This document shows, in pieces, positions 52,702-64,000 of a DNA stretch of 64,000 nucleotides (position 1 is the first letter of the stretch; each line of letters starts with the position of its first letter). A program made the position numbers and the translations under genes. Under the pieces are notes generated by a model. The model saw nothing but the letters and a program-made list of their open reading frames with translations, was not told the origin of the DNA and did not search any database. Source of the stretch: Syngnathus acus (lineage: Eukaryota > Chordata > Actinopteri > Syngnathiformes > Syngnathidae); assembly GCF_901709675.1 (NCBI RefSeq), contig NC_051098.1, forward strand, positions 10,355,000 to 10,418,999, written 5' to 3'.

Positions 52702-54966
52702 CTAGACAAATTAAAAAAAAGAAAATTGCTTAAATGTTAAAATCATTATAATTGATCACAAAATCATTTTAACTGACGTACTCTACAAACTAAAAGTCAA
52801 TAATTAATCCTTTCAGTTTAGACAAATCAAAATATTCTGTTCTGTTATAAAGCTACATGATATTCATTTTTGGCTACGTGACTTAATTAATAATAATTAA
52901 AAACCTGAGTCAGTAATACCTAATATGATTGATTAATTGGGAGATGGTTGGGGCAGCACAATTTTTAGAACGAAATAGTCCAAGTGAACGAAGAGGGATA
53001 GCGGCACAGCACCAGTTAAATTGCACTGGGAAATATGATGGTTAACAGATGTGGCCAAAGTTTTTTTTTTTTTTTTTTTTACTTTAGTCATACAATGGCT
53101 GCTCTTGTGCAAGCACTACTAGACAATTGGCTGAAAAGCAACAGGAATCTCCAGTCCAGCTTCAAAAAGATCTCTCTTTTTTTTTTAATGAGTGCAAGGC
53201 TTTTTGCTCTCAGCTCATGTTTCAAGTTCATGGGTGAACATTTGTATTTATATAAATTAAAAAAAAAAAGGTTGACTTGAACAGTTGCCCATTTTAATCT
53301 TCCATTCATTCATTCATACATCAACAGTTTATCCTGTTCAGGGTCACATATGTCCGGAATTAACTGAGAAAATTTTTTTACTCAAAATAATTAAATTTAA
53401 TATTTTTTGTGGCTGACAGAATTGCAAAGTCCAAAAACATGTGCTTAAGATTCGGCTGAATGCAACCACTTGGGAACTGTTTGTTGAATAGCTTCACTTT
53501 TTCATGCTCTGATTTTCTATCTCAAGGTTCAACCATGCATGTCTCACAGAAACTGGATCCCAATGCCGCTAACAAAATCCTCTTGGAAGCGTAGTTGCAC
53601 AGTTTTGGCACACCCACTAACAAATGCACTCACATAATATCGGTTAAAGGGTAGGACATAGTATGAATTCCTATTAAAGATTATCAACAGAGGACTGTCA
53701 GCCTTGGAAGAGGTACAAAGGTAATAGAAAGTGAGCACACACCAGACTGAAGCCAGAATAAATCCGTTTTTGGACAATGAAAACAACGACAACAAAAATG
53801 TGAATGAGAAGAGAGTAAAATTAAGCTGGGAAAAGAAGAAAGTGTTAGAGGAAAGTAAGGTTGGATTGTTATTGATTGATGATAACAGCCTGGTATTTGA
53901 ACAAGAGTGTGTTTACACGTAAGAACCGGAAAAGTGGCCTTTAATCAATTAAATCCCTCGCTGTATAATGTTGCTAATAGATGACAATTCCAATTCACCA
54001 TTTTGCACACTCGCACTTTGTGTATTTATTCCTTCCAAACCCACAACAATGACGAAAAAGAACAGTTTATCTTGTATAACGTAACTAACATTACAAGCAC
54101 TAAATTATTTTATAGAAATGCTAAGATACAACGCTGAGGTTAAACATTTTGGGGGGGGGGGGGGACAAGTATAACATGGTGTGTACCTCCACATTATTTG
54201 ATGAAACAATTTGAATACTTCTGATGATAGATTATCTTCATCTAGATGAAGTAATTCAGCCATAAAACGATATGATTTGGGGAAAATACCTTTTGTGACT
54301 AAAATCACAAGGATATCAGTCACTTTAGTCCAAAGTGAAGCACTAATCAGTACCAGTCATAAATGTTAAAGGACTCATTCATAGATAAGTAGCCCAACAA
54401 GGGATGGATTCAGCATCATGTGAAACTTCGGTTTGTTGCTAATTAAAATTCAATAAAAAGAAGCTTGAAAAGTCTTGCCATCGGTGTGTTCAACGGAACG
54501 ATGAATTGGACACACGATTGGACATTACACGTGACATAGTTCATCCACACAAAATCAAATCCAACATATGTTTGAGCAATAGTGAACGTGCTGATAAGAT
54601 GTTAATACGTTACTCTCAACCACTTCGATTTGCATGTAATTGCTGAGGTACACAACCACAATTTCAGCAACTAGCTAGCTCATAAACAAATTGCGCCATA
54701 GAAACACTAGATTGGTGACGAATTTGTGTTAGCTAACACATGGCATAAGGTGTTCATTGCAAACAAAGATAGCAAAAACCTGACTTTAGCCTCACATTGC
54801 GTAACTAGATATCACATCTTTAAGCTATTTGGGGTCTAAAACGGAATATTTACTCTATGTATCAGGGTTTATAGTGATCGTTTTAACCCTATATGTGATT
54901 TAATTTAACTGCCACTTACTCGAAATAAAGATTAATCAATAAATAAGAGTATAAATTGAAGCTTAC
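52702..54966 (-). other. por 5' intron (between non-coding exon 1 and the ATG exon)
   Basis: The acceptor TTTGTCTAG precedes AGGATGGCA at 52701, and the donor GTAAGC at 54966 follows the 5'UTR exon. Content is AT-rich with a poly-G run near 54151 and no coding evidence. Confidence 0.6.
53303..53350 (-). repeat. L2-like LINE tail remnant
   Basis: CCATTCATTCATTCATACAT followed by CAGTTTATCCTGTTCAGGGT is the reverse complement of a decayed L2-type 3' end with its tetranucleotide tail. Confidence 0.5.
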
Positions 54967-55020
54967 CTCCTCGCCTCTCAAACTCACGTTCAGTGCTCAC
55001 AACGCGGAAGGAAACTTTAC
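54967..55020 (-). other. por non-coding first exon (5'UTR)
   Basis: On the minus strand, TTTGAGAGGCGAGGAG is followed by GTAAGC, a strong donor. It sits in a small CpG-containing patch (CCGCGTTGTGAGC) that is distinct from the AT-rich flank. A separate 5'UTR exon far upstream of the ATG exon is typical of vertebrate POR. The 5' boundary is approximate. Confidence 0.55.
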
Positions 55021-55888
55021 GCCATGTAAGACGATACCAACTCAGTCCCTACAGCGGGGGTGCGCACGTTGGGTAGTCAAAGTTATTTCCCTAAAACGTG
55101 CTGTTTCTGCGCTATTTTTTGCACTCTAGCATATTATTCTAGTGCAAAGATGAATACACGTGACTGTGTATGGCATCAAACGTATTTTTATAGTTCGAAC
55201 ACCTTAAAGGTGACACGTTTTAAAAGAATACCCCCCCCCCCTTAGAAAAGCATTACCTAATGTCATTATACTATTGTAACCTACCATGATATATAACTGC
55301 TGAGCTATTCGAGAGCAGGGGTCACGGTTATGTAATCTAGGCAACAGAACACACTGTGTATCACTGACAAACTATGACACTGACTATTCAAAGTTGTCCT
55401 CCGAATTTGTGAGTGTTTATGTTCCTAGCACATTTGACGAATAGCCCAGTCTGCGATGACCCCCACCCCTATCCGCATTATCAGTCTAGATCAGTGAAGA
55501 AGCATCGCCAAAACAAATGAAAAAAGTGCAGCGTCATGCATTATAAAATCAAAATAAGTACTTAATCACACTTTACACTGATTTAATTCCTGATACCTAA
55601 TATTAAAAAAGTTTTAAAGTAGAGAGATTCAAGTACAAAAATGGTATTTCGAGGAAAAAAACTGCATACAAATATATCTTTTAAATTATTTATTTTTTGT
55701 GACACTCATTTTATTTCTAAGTATTGAAACAGACAAGGCGGATCATGCTACATCTCGAATGTAGCGAAAACATCAATTTTTCATTGCAAAAATCTCATGG
55801 CAACTTATTAGTGAAATTGGATGATTTTTAATTACTTGCTAGTGTACCACAGAACACTACACAAGATAAACTACTAGTACAGTTTGAA
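55021..55888 (-). other. por promoter flank and tmem120a 3'UTR
   Basis: Minus-strand AATAAA signals at 55710-55715 and 55689-55694 would end tmem120a about 180-200 nt past its stop. That leaves about 670 bp for the por promoter. A C10 run lies near 55230. No other feature was seen. Confidence 0.5.
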
Positions 55889-58350
55889 TTATAGGATCTT
55901 CGTTTTCTGATTCCTCCTCTTAAGCTTCTGATGAACCACAGCAAGAGTCGTGAAGAAATTTCCCATGAACAGAATAAGGAAGCATAGGCTGCACAGCAAG
56001 ACCTGGAATTAATTATAGAAAGAATGTGAATTACTGCTTTGGTTGATTTCCACGTTCTGAAACATAGATAATAAAGAGGCATTAAGACAATTAGAACTTA
56101 TACATACCACTACCAAAAAAAGAGAGTATTAACGGTTGCAGTACGTGACTTTCAGATACAAAATCTTGATTTGATTTGCTCAAACATTGTAGCGTACTCC
56201 GAACGAGCTTTTTATCTTGAAAAGTAAACTTGGAAGTCCAAACTACATTTCAACTGCCTATATACCATTAGTAAGACGTGCTTTTGAATTAATGAGTCAA
56301 AATGTTTAACAAAAGCAATAAGAAAGAGTAAAAACTGGACTGTAAGAGTGCTGACCTGCCATTCTTTGCAGTCTGGGAGCTGAGCCATTCTGAAGAGAGA
56401 GAGGCTATTGAAGAGCTGCCAGAACTACAAGAAAACAAGTTTTAGAATGGTGTATGTTTTTATGTGAGACAAATACAACAAACTGGAAGACACCAAATGT
56501 TACAAAAGATATCAAACCTTAATTGAAGTTATCATGTAAACATGCAAGACATTCAATTGTCCAAACCATGACAAAGCATAATTGTTAATGCAAACTCATG
56601 CAGAACTTATTTGCGGATGTTCCAATGACAGTATACTCACATGACCGAAAAATAGGAAGGGCAAAAGAAATGTCAGTCCTTTCCACATCCAAGACTGAAA
56701 TCCTTCTAAGAATCAAAATCAACATGTCAGCATTACATTAAAGTTTTAAAATGATTTTCTATGTGATGCAGACAGCATATTTATTCAACGACCATGACCT
56801 CACCCACGGTCAGATCCATGTTGTGTCTTTCTCCTAGTGTTCTGAGTCTGTATAGACATCCACTCTGATAATAACACTGCAGACATTGAACAAAACCTGC
56901 ATGTTCATGAGCAGATGTTTAGATGACAGCGTCAGAAAGATTTGCTTTAATTTACTTTTCCAAAGACTTGACCTTACTTTGATACAGGGAGTAAGCCAGG
57001 AATTGGTTCCTGAATATCTTGTACAAGTTGCCATCTGGCCTTGAGTTAAGAAAGGAGGACATTTCAATCATGTAGTGCCAAAAAAAACACAGTTCAAAGA
57101 TAGTCTGCATGTGTTTCACACATTTACTCACCATGTCAGCATTACACCAGACAAAAAAGCTGAGACGTAATGATGGAAAACCCACCAGCCTTTAATTCTG
57201 TAATGTTGGCAACACGGGGGGAAATTAATTTGCAAAATAAAATTTTTTAAAAGTCGAATTTCTTCCGAAGTACATATATATAGAGCTGACCTGGAGCCAT
57301 TGGTAATGAGGATACTTTCCCTGATTGTTAATGTGCAGTAATACCACACTAGCAGGAAGTTGAGAATAGCATCAAGAAATCTGCAGACATGTTTAGAAAT
57401 TAAACACAAATGTTCCACTGACATATGGGAAGGACATCATTTTTCTAGAAATGCTTACCTGTAGTTTGTAAAGAAATAGCACGTGAAGGAAAACAGCAGC
57501 AGGATGAACGTGAGGTACAGCTTGAACTTTTCATATTCATCTTTGTAGGCAAATCTGATGATGAGTTTTCAAAATGTTAAAAGTAGAAATAACTTTTTAG
57601 AAAAAAAAAAAAACTTACTTTAACTGTTTGCTGAGCAGAGTGACATTCACATTTCCTAGAACCAAACTGAGGTACAGCCTGCAATACAAAATCATATTGA
57701 ATCACTCCTCCATTTTTAATATAACTAAGAATACAATGCAAGAATATGATTTGAACTATTTTATGAGCAATAGGTTTTGATATTCATCTAAACTTTTGTA
57801 TTTTTTAGCAAGGTTAGCTTGATTTTGTCACCCATTTTTCCTTGGAAGGAAGGCTTCCATTTCCAATAAAGCATTGGTTTGCATCTTTATTTTCTCTTTT
57901 ATTCCACCAAGGACATCTTCTTCTGACTGTCCTTTGCTGCACCTGGTTGATGATATAAAAAGAACATCAGGGTTATCACCGACACATCTGAGTTCAAGTG
58001 CTTTGGTCAAAGTTTGTGTGTTGTTGTCAGTTACTTTTTCACAAGAGATGACATCTCCTTGAGTCGTGTTTGGTGATGGCAAATGGAGGAAGAGCAGCTC
58101 TTTTGGAGTTTGGAAATCTCATCCAGTTTTTGTAGGTATAATCTGTGTGTCTCCTGATTGTCAACAAATACAACTTATGCTGTGCACAGTTAATGGATGT
58201 TGCTGATATTTCCTCTACAAAACTATAAACATTTAATATTTAACATGACGCAAAAGGTGTTGGTTATTTATGCTGACTTACCTGAGCATGCTGATACTCT
58301 TCTTCCAGACTTTCGCACTGCTGCAGGACATCTGTTAAACTTTGCGGCAT
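55889..58350 (-). CDS. tmem120a: TMEM120A (TACAN), 12 exons, 337 aa
   Basis: TMEM120A is a multi-pass membrane protein with an ELOVL-like fold that binds coenzyme A; a mechanosensitive channel role has been proposed and disputed. Exons in transcript order: 58350-58282, 58153-58035, 57942-57832, 57678-57619, 57554-57459, 57380-57291, 57197-57132, 57039-56978, 56896-56804, 56705-56641, 56424-56356, 56002-55889 (1014 nt; human 343 aa). The N-terminal 100 residues form a coiled-coil region ([20 protein letters not shown]). The core follows with [53 protein letters not shown] and [20 protein letters not shown], then several membrane segments. The basic tail is [12 protein letters not shown]. Human TMEM120B is a close paralogue; the adjacent por argues for TMEM120A. 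Confidence 0.93.
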
Positions 58351-59310
58351 TTTGGGAGTCATTTTCTATCCGCTTCAATTTACTCCAAATTATTGGCTTC
58401 AAATGTAAATATGTATTTTTTTCCTCCACATTAAATGACTAGCACATAATGTGGCGAAGTATTATTCGTCAGGGTGTGTGTGTCATTATCATGGATAGTT
58501 TATTGCACCGAGTGAACTTTGACTGGTATGCGTGTTGAAAATCCAGACATGGACATTGTGTAAAAGGTATTTCTCAGTTTAACTCAGTGTGCTATTATTA
58601 AACACACTAATGTTGAGTTGTTAATCTTGACAAAATCACATAGCATTAAATATATCATGGAAGACAGTAAGCCTCCAACATTGATAAAAAAAATGAAAAG
58701 AAAACTGATCAGGGAGGCTGATCACAAGTTGCAGGAATTTCTGGCAAATGGGAAATTGTGACATGGTTTGATGATAAAAAAAAAAAAAAAAAGTTTGAAC
58801 TATTTGTTCGTAATTGTTAAAGCTAAATTTATATCATATTTTTTGGCTGGTTTTCTTTAGTAGAAACTGGGACCTTACCCTAACCTGTACCCAAATGAAC
58901 TGGTCGCCAATCCGGGCAATTCACTACCTTTTGTATCCAGTATGGGGTGCTAGTGCGCCCTTATGGCAGCTTTCAAAGCACCAATGTGTTATTGACACAG
59001 CCCACGAAGAAGAGAAGCTCCTCATTACGCAAACATTGGACTTTCACACACAACTGATTGGACAAGGAAGCAACGGACTCACCGAAACGATAAATACTCT
59101 GCACACACATTTGGACATTTACCAACTAGATCCGGGACTGAAACGATCGATGTTTACATCTAGAAAGGACACTGCGAGATTCAGACCTGATAAGCTTGAC
59201 CGGGATGCTTGCCATGTAATACAACGACTTCAGAAATGTATTTAAACGATTTGATGACGTTTGGGTACTCGTAACAGTTCGTGTGGTGCCTTCCCGGTAA
59301 TTGTGGGGGA
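58351..59310. promoter_or_regulatory. Divergent tmem120a / gdpd1 intergenic region
   Basis: The two genes are transcribed away from each other across 960 bp between start codons, so regulatory DNA may be shared. CpGs are sparse near tmem120a and denser close to gdpd1 (about 59250-59400, including TGATGACG near 59252). A 143-codon ORF (58814-59245, +) is open but has no recognisable domain. Confidence 0.5.
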
Positions 59311-61660
59311 ATGTATAGTGCTGCTGTTTACGTCCTGTCCACGGTGACGGGCTACGTCCTCACCTCCGCTCTCCTGCTCAAATGTCCTACTCTACTGCAC
59401 CGGAAGAAGAAGGAGAGGTTCCATAGTAAGCATATTTCTCATCGTGGAGGTAAGTGAGTTGGGGTCATCGCTCCATTAAAGTCATTTAATTTGTGTGGTG
59501 ATACAAGTACTCTACTCACACTCACTTAAGTATAAAAGTAAAATAATTGGAAATTGTTTTTGAAAATCAATGAAGCTGCTTGAATTTAGTGTGTGAATTT
59601 ATTAGAGTGTGCAGATGTTCCTAATATTGTGATACTCTTGTTTGCATTGTAGGAGCAGCAGAGAACCTTGAGAACACAATGGCGGCTTTCAAACAGTAAG
59701 TTGAACTTCGAACCACAGCGCCAGGTGAAAGTCTGCAGCTGAACAAGGTGTGTGCATTGGTCCTTACAGTGCCGTGGCTCTTGGTACAGACATGTTGGAG
59801 CTTGACTGTCACCTGACCAAGGATGAGCAGATTGTGGTGTCACATGACCCACATCTCCAGCGAGTAACTGGTATTAATGCCTACATTTCTGAAATGGCAT
59901 ACGCGGTAAGTAGCTGCTTTAGAACAAAGTTTTTTTTTTCCAAAAGAACACAAAAACAATCCCTTTATAGCAAGTTTAATGTGTACATGTTCTTGTTGAA
60001 CAAGACACACGTGCACAATCACCTTACCAACATAATAAACACTACTCATTCTGTTATTACTATAGTTATTACACATTCGTTCTTTTTTTGCATGTTCTAA
60101 TGCGATCAAATGAATCTTTTCCTTCAATATTAGCTGTCATTTACTCACTCAATTGACCTCCATGTTTGACCTTTGACCTTCTCTGCTTTATGCTGTTTGC
60201 TCTGTGCAGGAGTTGCCACCATACCTCTGCAAGCTGCCTGTAACCTTTCAAAGGGGTGAGTGTCTTGGTCTGGGGCGCTCCCATGCACGCTCACTAGTCT
60301 GTCGGAGCAATTCATCAGACAGCCGCCACTGTTAAGCGATAAACATCCCACACAGGTTCTATTACATAATGACAATTTTTTTATATCGTCGGAGCGGCTT
60401 CGAACGTCACGTCGTCTGAAACTGACCCTGTTATCAACGTGTCCTTGTATGTACAGAGTGTATTTGCGAGGGCGGAGAGGACAAACGCATTCCTCTGCTC
60501 AAGGATGTTTTTGAAGCGTTTCCCAGCACCCCCGTCAACATTGACATCAAGGTCAACGACGACACGCTCATCAAGAAGGTGCCTGCGCGTGTACCGATGC
60601 TGCTCAAGAGCAAATTTGAAAGCCTACATTCAGATTAGGTTTACATATTTTCCGTATTTGTGTGGCAGGTATCCGAACTGGTTGTAAAATATGACAGAGA
60701 GCATCTTACGGTGTGGGGCAATGCCAGCAACCAAATAGTCAGGAAGTGTTACAAAGAGGTACGTATGTATGTCTGCTGCTTCCACATCACCCTTCAGTCA
60801 AAACAAATCGCTGTGAGACTTCCCAGTTATCGCTGAGCATCTTGGATTCATGTTTTGCAGAACCCTCGCATTCCTGTGTTTTTTAGCTCTCCCAGAGTGC
60901 TGCAGTTGTTGGGCCTCTTCTATACTGGCCTTCTCCCTTTTGTTCCCTTAAAGGAACAGTTCTTGGAGATTCCAATGCCCAATATTGCTAACAAGTAAGT
61001 ATTATGTATGGAAAAGTAGACAGAATGTTTGTTTGGATATAAGACATAACCATTTTCTCCACATTTTGTTACAGTATCACAGTGTTATTATTATTGTTGT
61101 TGTTATTATTATTACAGTATTACATCTTTATAAGCTTTTTTAAAACTGTTTTGTAATTAATGTTTCAATGTACAGACGTTATGATCCAAAGAGAATAACC
61201 AAGAGTCAACGCCTCATCGCCTGGCTTGCAGACAGGTGAGTGACTTTTGCCAGTAAATAAATTATCATTGGACTTTGTCAGAATTAGCTACGCTTGACGT
61301 CATCCTTTGCTATTTTATCTGGTTTGCTAATGCACAATACTATTTTTTCCCTTTGTAGCTTGTTGATGAGGAAAGCACTCTTCAAGCATCTCACTGCTCG
61401 GGGAATACAGGTGAGGATTGAGAACTGGCTGTATGGGAAAACCATATCACACAGTTATTTACCCATCCTGTCCTATATGTTACGAAATACCATAGTGTAA
61501 ATACTACGGTTGCATCTGGTTTCAGGTGTACGTTTGGGTGCTGAATGATGAAGAAGACTTCCAAAGGGCATTTGACTTGGGAGCGACAGGAGTTATGACA
61601 GATTTCCCCACCAAGCTTAAAGACTACTTGGATCAAGATGGCCTTTCCAAGCTTCAGTGA
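59311..61660 (+). CDS. gdpd1: Glycerophosphodiester phosphodiesterase domain protein 1 (GDE4-type lysophospholipase D), 10 exons, 318 aa
   Basis: GDPD1/GDE4 hydrolyses lysophospholipids and N-acyl lysophosphatidylethanolamines to lysophosphatidic acid and N-acylethanolamines at internal membranes. Exons: 59311-59449, 59653-59695, 59770-59905, 60210-60255, 60457-60578, 60669-60758, 60861-60994, 61176-61235, 61359-61410, 61526-61660 (957 nt). An N-terminal hydrophobic anchor lies at about residues 3-27. The GDPD catalytic residues are visible: H44-R45 in ISHRGGA, E71 and D73 in LELDCH, and H86 in VVSHD. A second hydrophobic stretch lies in LLGLFYTGLLPFVPL. The end carries YVWVLNDEEDFQRAFDLGAT and GVMTDFPTKLKDYL. 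Identity to recalled human GDPD1 (ENLENTMAAF, HLTVWGNA, LLMRKALFKHLTARGIQVY) is much higher than to GDPD3. Confidence 0.94.
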
Positions 61661-62389
61661 CTTTTCTGTGGCCGCATCAACAACCCCAATATCGAATAAT
61701 TGTGTTTGAGCGAACGCGACACATTTTTAAACAAACAGTTAAAGAAAAAAAATCAACGGCGGCCGCCTATTAAATCAATACACCCATTTTCTGTAATTAT
61801 CACAGGCAAAGGTTAATCATTTTACTTGCATGTATTTGTGATGTTTGTAGTACTCTTGCACTGCTTCTCAAATAGTTGATTTTACACGCAAAAACACCAG
61901 CAAACTAAGCTGGCAATCACAATTTACCTCACAACTGACAGTCCCATTTTTAAATCTGCCTGCGTGTGTGCACTGATAACAATACTGAATTTCATTGAGT
62001 AACTTGGTCAGAATGGGAATTGAGCCACTGTCAGAGAGCATGGGTGACTGAGCATCTTGCGTTATCATCGAACGTGTTTTTTTGCCATTTGCTGTTAAGT
62101 GTTGTCAATTCAGCTTTTATATTCATTTGTATTTATTGATGGCGTACACACCTGTTTTATGATCTACTTGTATTGCAGATCTTAAAACAACTGAAATTTA
62201 TGTATGTAAATGTAATGTATGTATATTATTTGTATGACTGGATGTGATTTTTGCATGCACACTTGATTATTCACTGGTGTTTTTGTGACTTGACCGTGAT
62301 GTTGACAATTTAATTTTGTCGTGTTTACACAAGTGACAAGAGGTTTGTGGTGTTTCACCGACATAATTATAAGTATATATTTTAGTAAC

Positions 62390-62395
62390 AATAAA
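62390..62395 (+). terminator. gdpd1 polyadenylation signal
   Basis: AATAAA lies about 730 nt past the gdpd1 stop in AT-rich 3'UTR-like sequence (61661-62410). Weaker alternatives lie near 62630 and 62740. Confidence 0.5.
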
Positions 62396-62410
62396 AGCCA
62401 CGCGATCTAT

Positions 62411-63780
62411 TTTGAAAGAAGTATTTTTCTCGTGTAAATATAATCGTACCACTGTAGAAACTGCTATTGGTATGGTAAATGGTATCAATTTAACACGAGT
62501 GACACCGCCACAGAAATTGGTATCGTTTTTTGCCACTAGGGGGAGAGAGAGCGACATAAAGGAGTACGATGGTGAAGTACTGACAGCGAACGATGAGTCA
62601 TGAGCAGTATAAACACGTTAAGGCTTACTTAATAAAAACTTAGTGTATGCCTGATGAAGAAAACGGTTCTTTATAATTCTTCATTTAAAAAATGTATTTC
62701 ATTTACGAGATGATTCGCTTAAACGTGAACCTAGAGTCAATAAACTCGTAGTTAACGAGCTTTCTTTCTAAACCAATGAGCGCAGTGTTGCTATGCTGTT
62801 TTACTTACATGATTGGCCTTTCAACATGCCAATCATTCTTCAATCCATCCCTTGCCAAAGATCTAACAGTCAAGTTGAAATAAGCAATCTTCATCGCCGA
62901 CATAAAAAAAACGTTTTGACGTTTTATGGCTATGAGATATGCCAGATGCGATTCAGTTACAGCCACCGTCGATTCTTCATTAAAATAAAATTGTATATTT
63001 TGTGATTGAAAATTAGCATTGCCTAGACCAAGGCAGTTGATGTTAGGGCTTTTAAAAGCAACAGATGTACTAATACAGCTTATGACACATTAATGTATGT
63101 CCAAATTTCGTATCAGCAAATCGGACTTAATGCTTTTCCAGGAATATATTGCATACACCAAATAACTATTTTTGCGTGTATGTTTACATACCACAAATGT
63201 TGCTGCAACGATTTTTTTTTGTATATACTACTTCTTGTTTATAATTGTTATAGTTGTTTACAGCGAAGCCGACTGTCAGAGAGGGGAATTATCTTGCTCC
63301 GGCTGGCAATGTGTACACTCTTTTCCTTCCTCCTCCAAACTGTGCTGGGCATCGTTGCGCGTCAAAACATTGCGTCTATGCACGACTTGCCAGCACGACT
63401 TGAGAGCAGAGACAAGAAGACGAGAGAATCTTTTTGCCTGGGAAGAAGCCCCAATACACATTTAAAATTGCCCTGCCACGAAGAAAACGAGGAGGTGCGA
63501 CATTTTTAGTCTACGCGGAGGTTCCTTTTTCTCCCCCACAAAGGTAAAACTATTTGTCATGGATTGTTTTGTTGTCACTTTAGTGCATTTCTTGCTGCAC
63601 ACTGCATTTAATCACTGTTATTCTATGGAGATGATTCTAGTGTCGATGTCCGATCACAAAGTCTATGGTGCTTACAGATATTTATCAACACAATCGGCAC
63701 TCTCCCCTAAACACATTATATATTTATTGGCTCGTCCCTTAACTGTACATTGATTTATTTAGACTTTTAAGTGACGTTTA
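62411..63780. other. 3' flank of gdpd1, no gene recognised
   Basis: This is mostly AT-rich sequence. ORFs at 63093-63509 (138 codons, +) and 63172-63465 (97 codons, +) overlap in different frames. Neither resembles a known family, and no splice pattern supports them. Confidence 0.5.
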
Positions 63781-63809
63781 CACTGCCATCCACTTCATCC
63801 TCACATGTT

Positions 63810-63930
63810 GTTTTGTGGCGTCCGTCCCGAGCGCGTGCGCCACCGTACGCGTGCACGCGGCCATTTGTCGTGAACGTTCCATTGCCTCGACCATACGTGA
63901 TCGATGCAAGTTTGCCTATGGCCCTCTCAC
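63810..63930. promoter_or_regulatory. CpG-rich patch, possible promoter of a gene beyond the right edge
   Basis: About 100 bp is packed with CpG (GTCCCGAGCGCGTGCGCCAC, CGTACGCGTGCACGCGGCC), unlike the surrounding AT-rich DNA. This is consistent with a CpG-type promoter. The strand and gene cannot be determined within the window. Confidence 0.4.
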
Positions 63931-64000
63931 GTGACCTGTCAGGTCACTGCAGCTTTTCAAGTGAGTGTCGGGTGGCAATGTGTGTGTGTTTGGGTGATTG

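Noticed and set aside
63093-63509. 138-codon ORF near the right edge
   Set aside because: It begins in low-complexity AT-rich DNA, overlaps another frame and shows no family similarity.

Overview
The window is ordinary vertebrate nuclear DNA and almost certainly comes from a ray-finned (teleost) fish. Coding sequence is split into short exons with GT..AG introns. All the proteins align with vertebrate families. The interspersed repeats (L2/Maui-like and other LINE tails, hAT-like and mariner-like MITEs, a long TG microsatellite) are the usual fish set. The species cannot be named from the sequence. There are no prokaryotic features, tRNA or rRNA genes, or CRISPR arrays.

Layout, left to right: the 3' part of pde2a (+, 206-7706, cut by the window edge); complete cul3 (+, 11546-18988, 16 coding exons, 767 aa); fam124b (+, 21007-24094, 7 exons, 516 aa); a repeat-rich gap with two satellite-like arrays (25.2-27.1 kb); mmp28 (-, 35706-27496, 8 exons, 522 aa); taf15 (-, 42682-36401, 16 exons, about 451 aa); por (-, 52698-44633, 15 coding exons plus an upstream non-coding exon near 55.0 kb, 678 aa); tmem120a (-, 58350-55889, 12 exons, 337 aa); gdpd1 (+, 59311-61660, 10 exons, 318 aa); and a 3' flank ending in a CpG-rich stretch that may be the next gene's promoter. 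Exon junctions were set by hand from splice signals, reading phase and recalled vertebrate protein sequence. Summed exon lengths are multiples of three for every complete gene.

The genes are not one pathway. They cover cyclic-nucleotide hydrolysis (PDE2A), ubiquitin ligase scaffolding (CUL3), extracellular proteolysis (MMP28), RNA binding and transcription (TAF15), microsomal electron transfer (POR), a CoA-binding membrane protein (TMEM120A) and lysophospholipid metabolism (GDPD1). Three neighbour pairs match human neighbours: CUL3/FAM124B, MMP28/TAF15 and POR/TMEM120A. On the minus strand tmem120a, por, taf15 and mmp28 are packed head to tail. tmem120a and gdpd1 diverge from a shared gap of under 1 kb.

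The most unusual part is 25.2-27.1 kb. It holds six exact 235-bp tandem units, each with a long hairpin of about 40-bp arms and one DR1-type nuclear-receptor motif. Next to it are three units of about 150 bp that carry part of the same module inverted, each with a CCAAT box and a perfect CRE palindrome. Other points of interest are a GC-AG intron in fam124b, paired tandem splice sites in taf15 and an expanded YDRGG tract ahead of the taf15 RRM.
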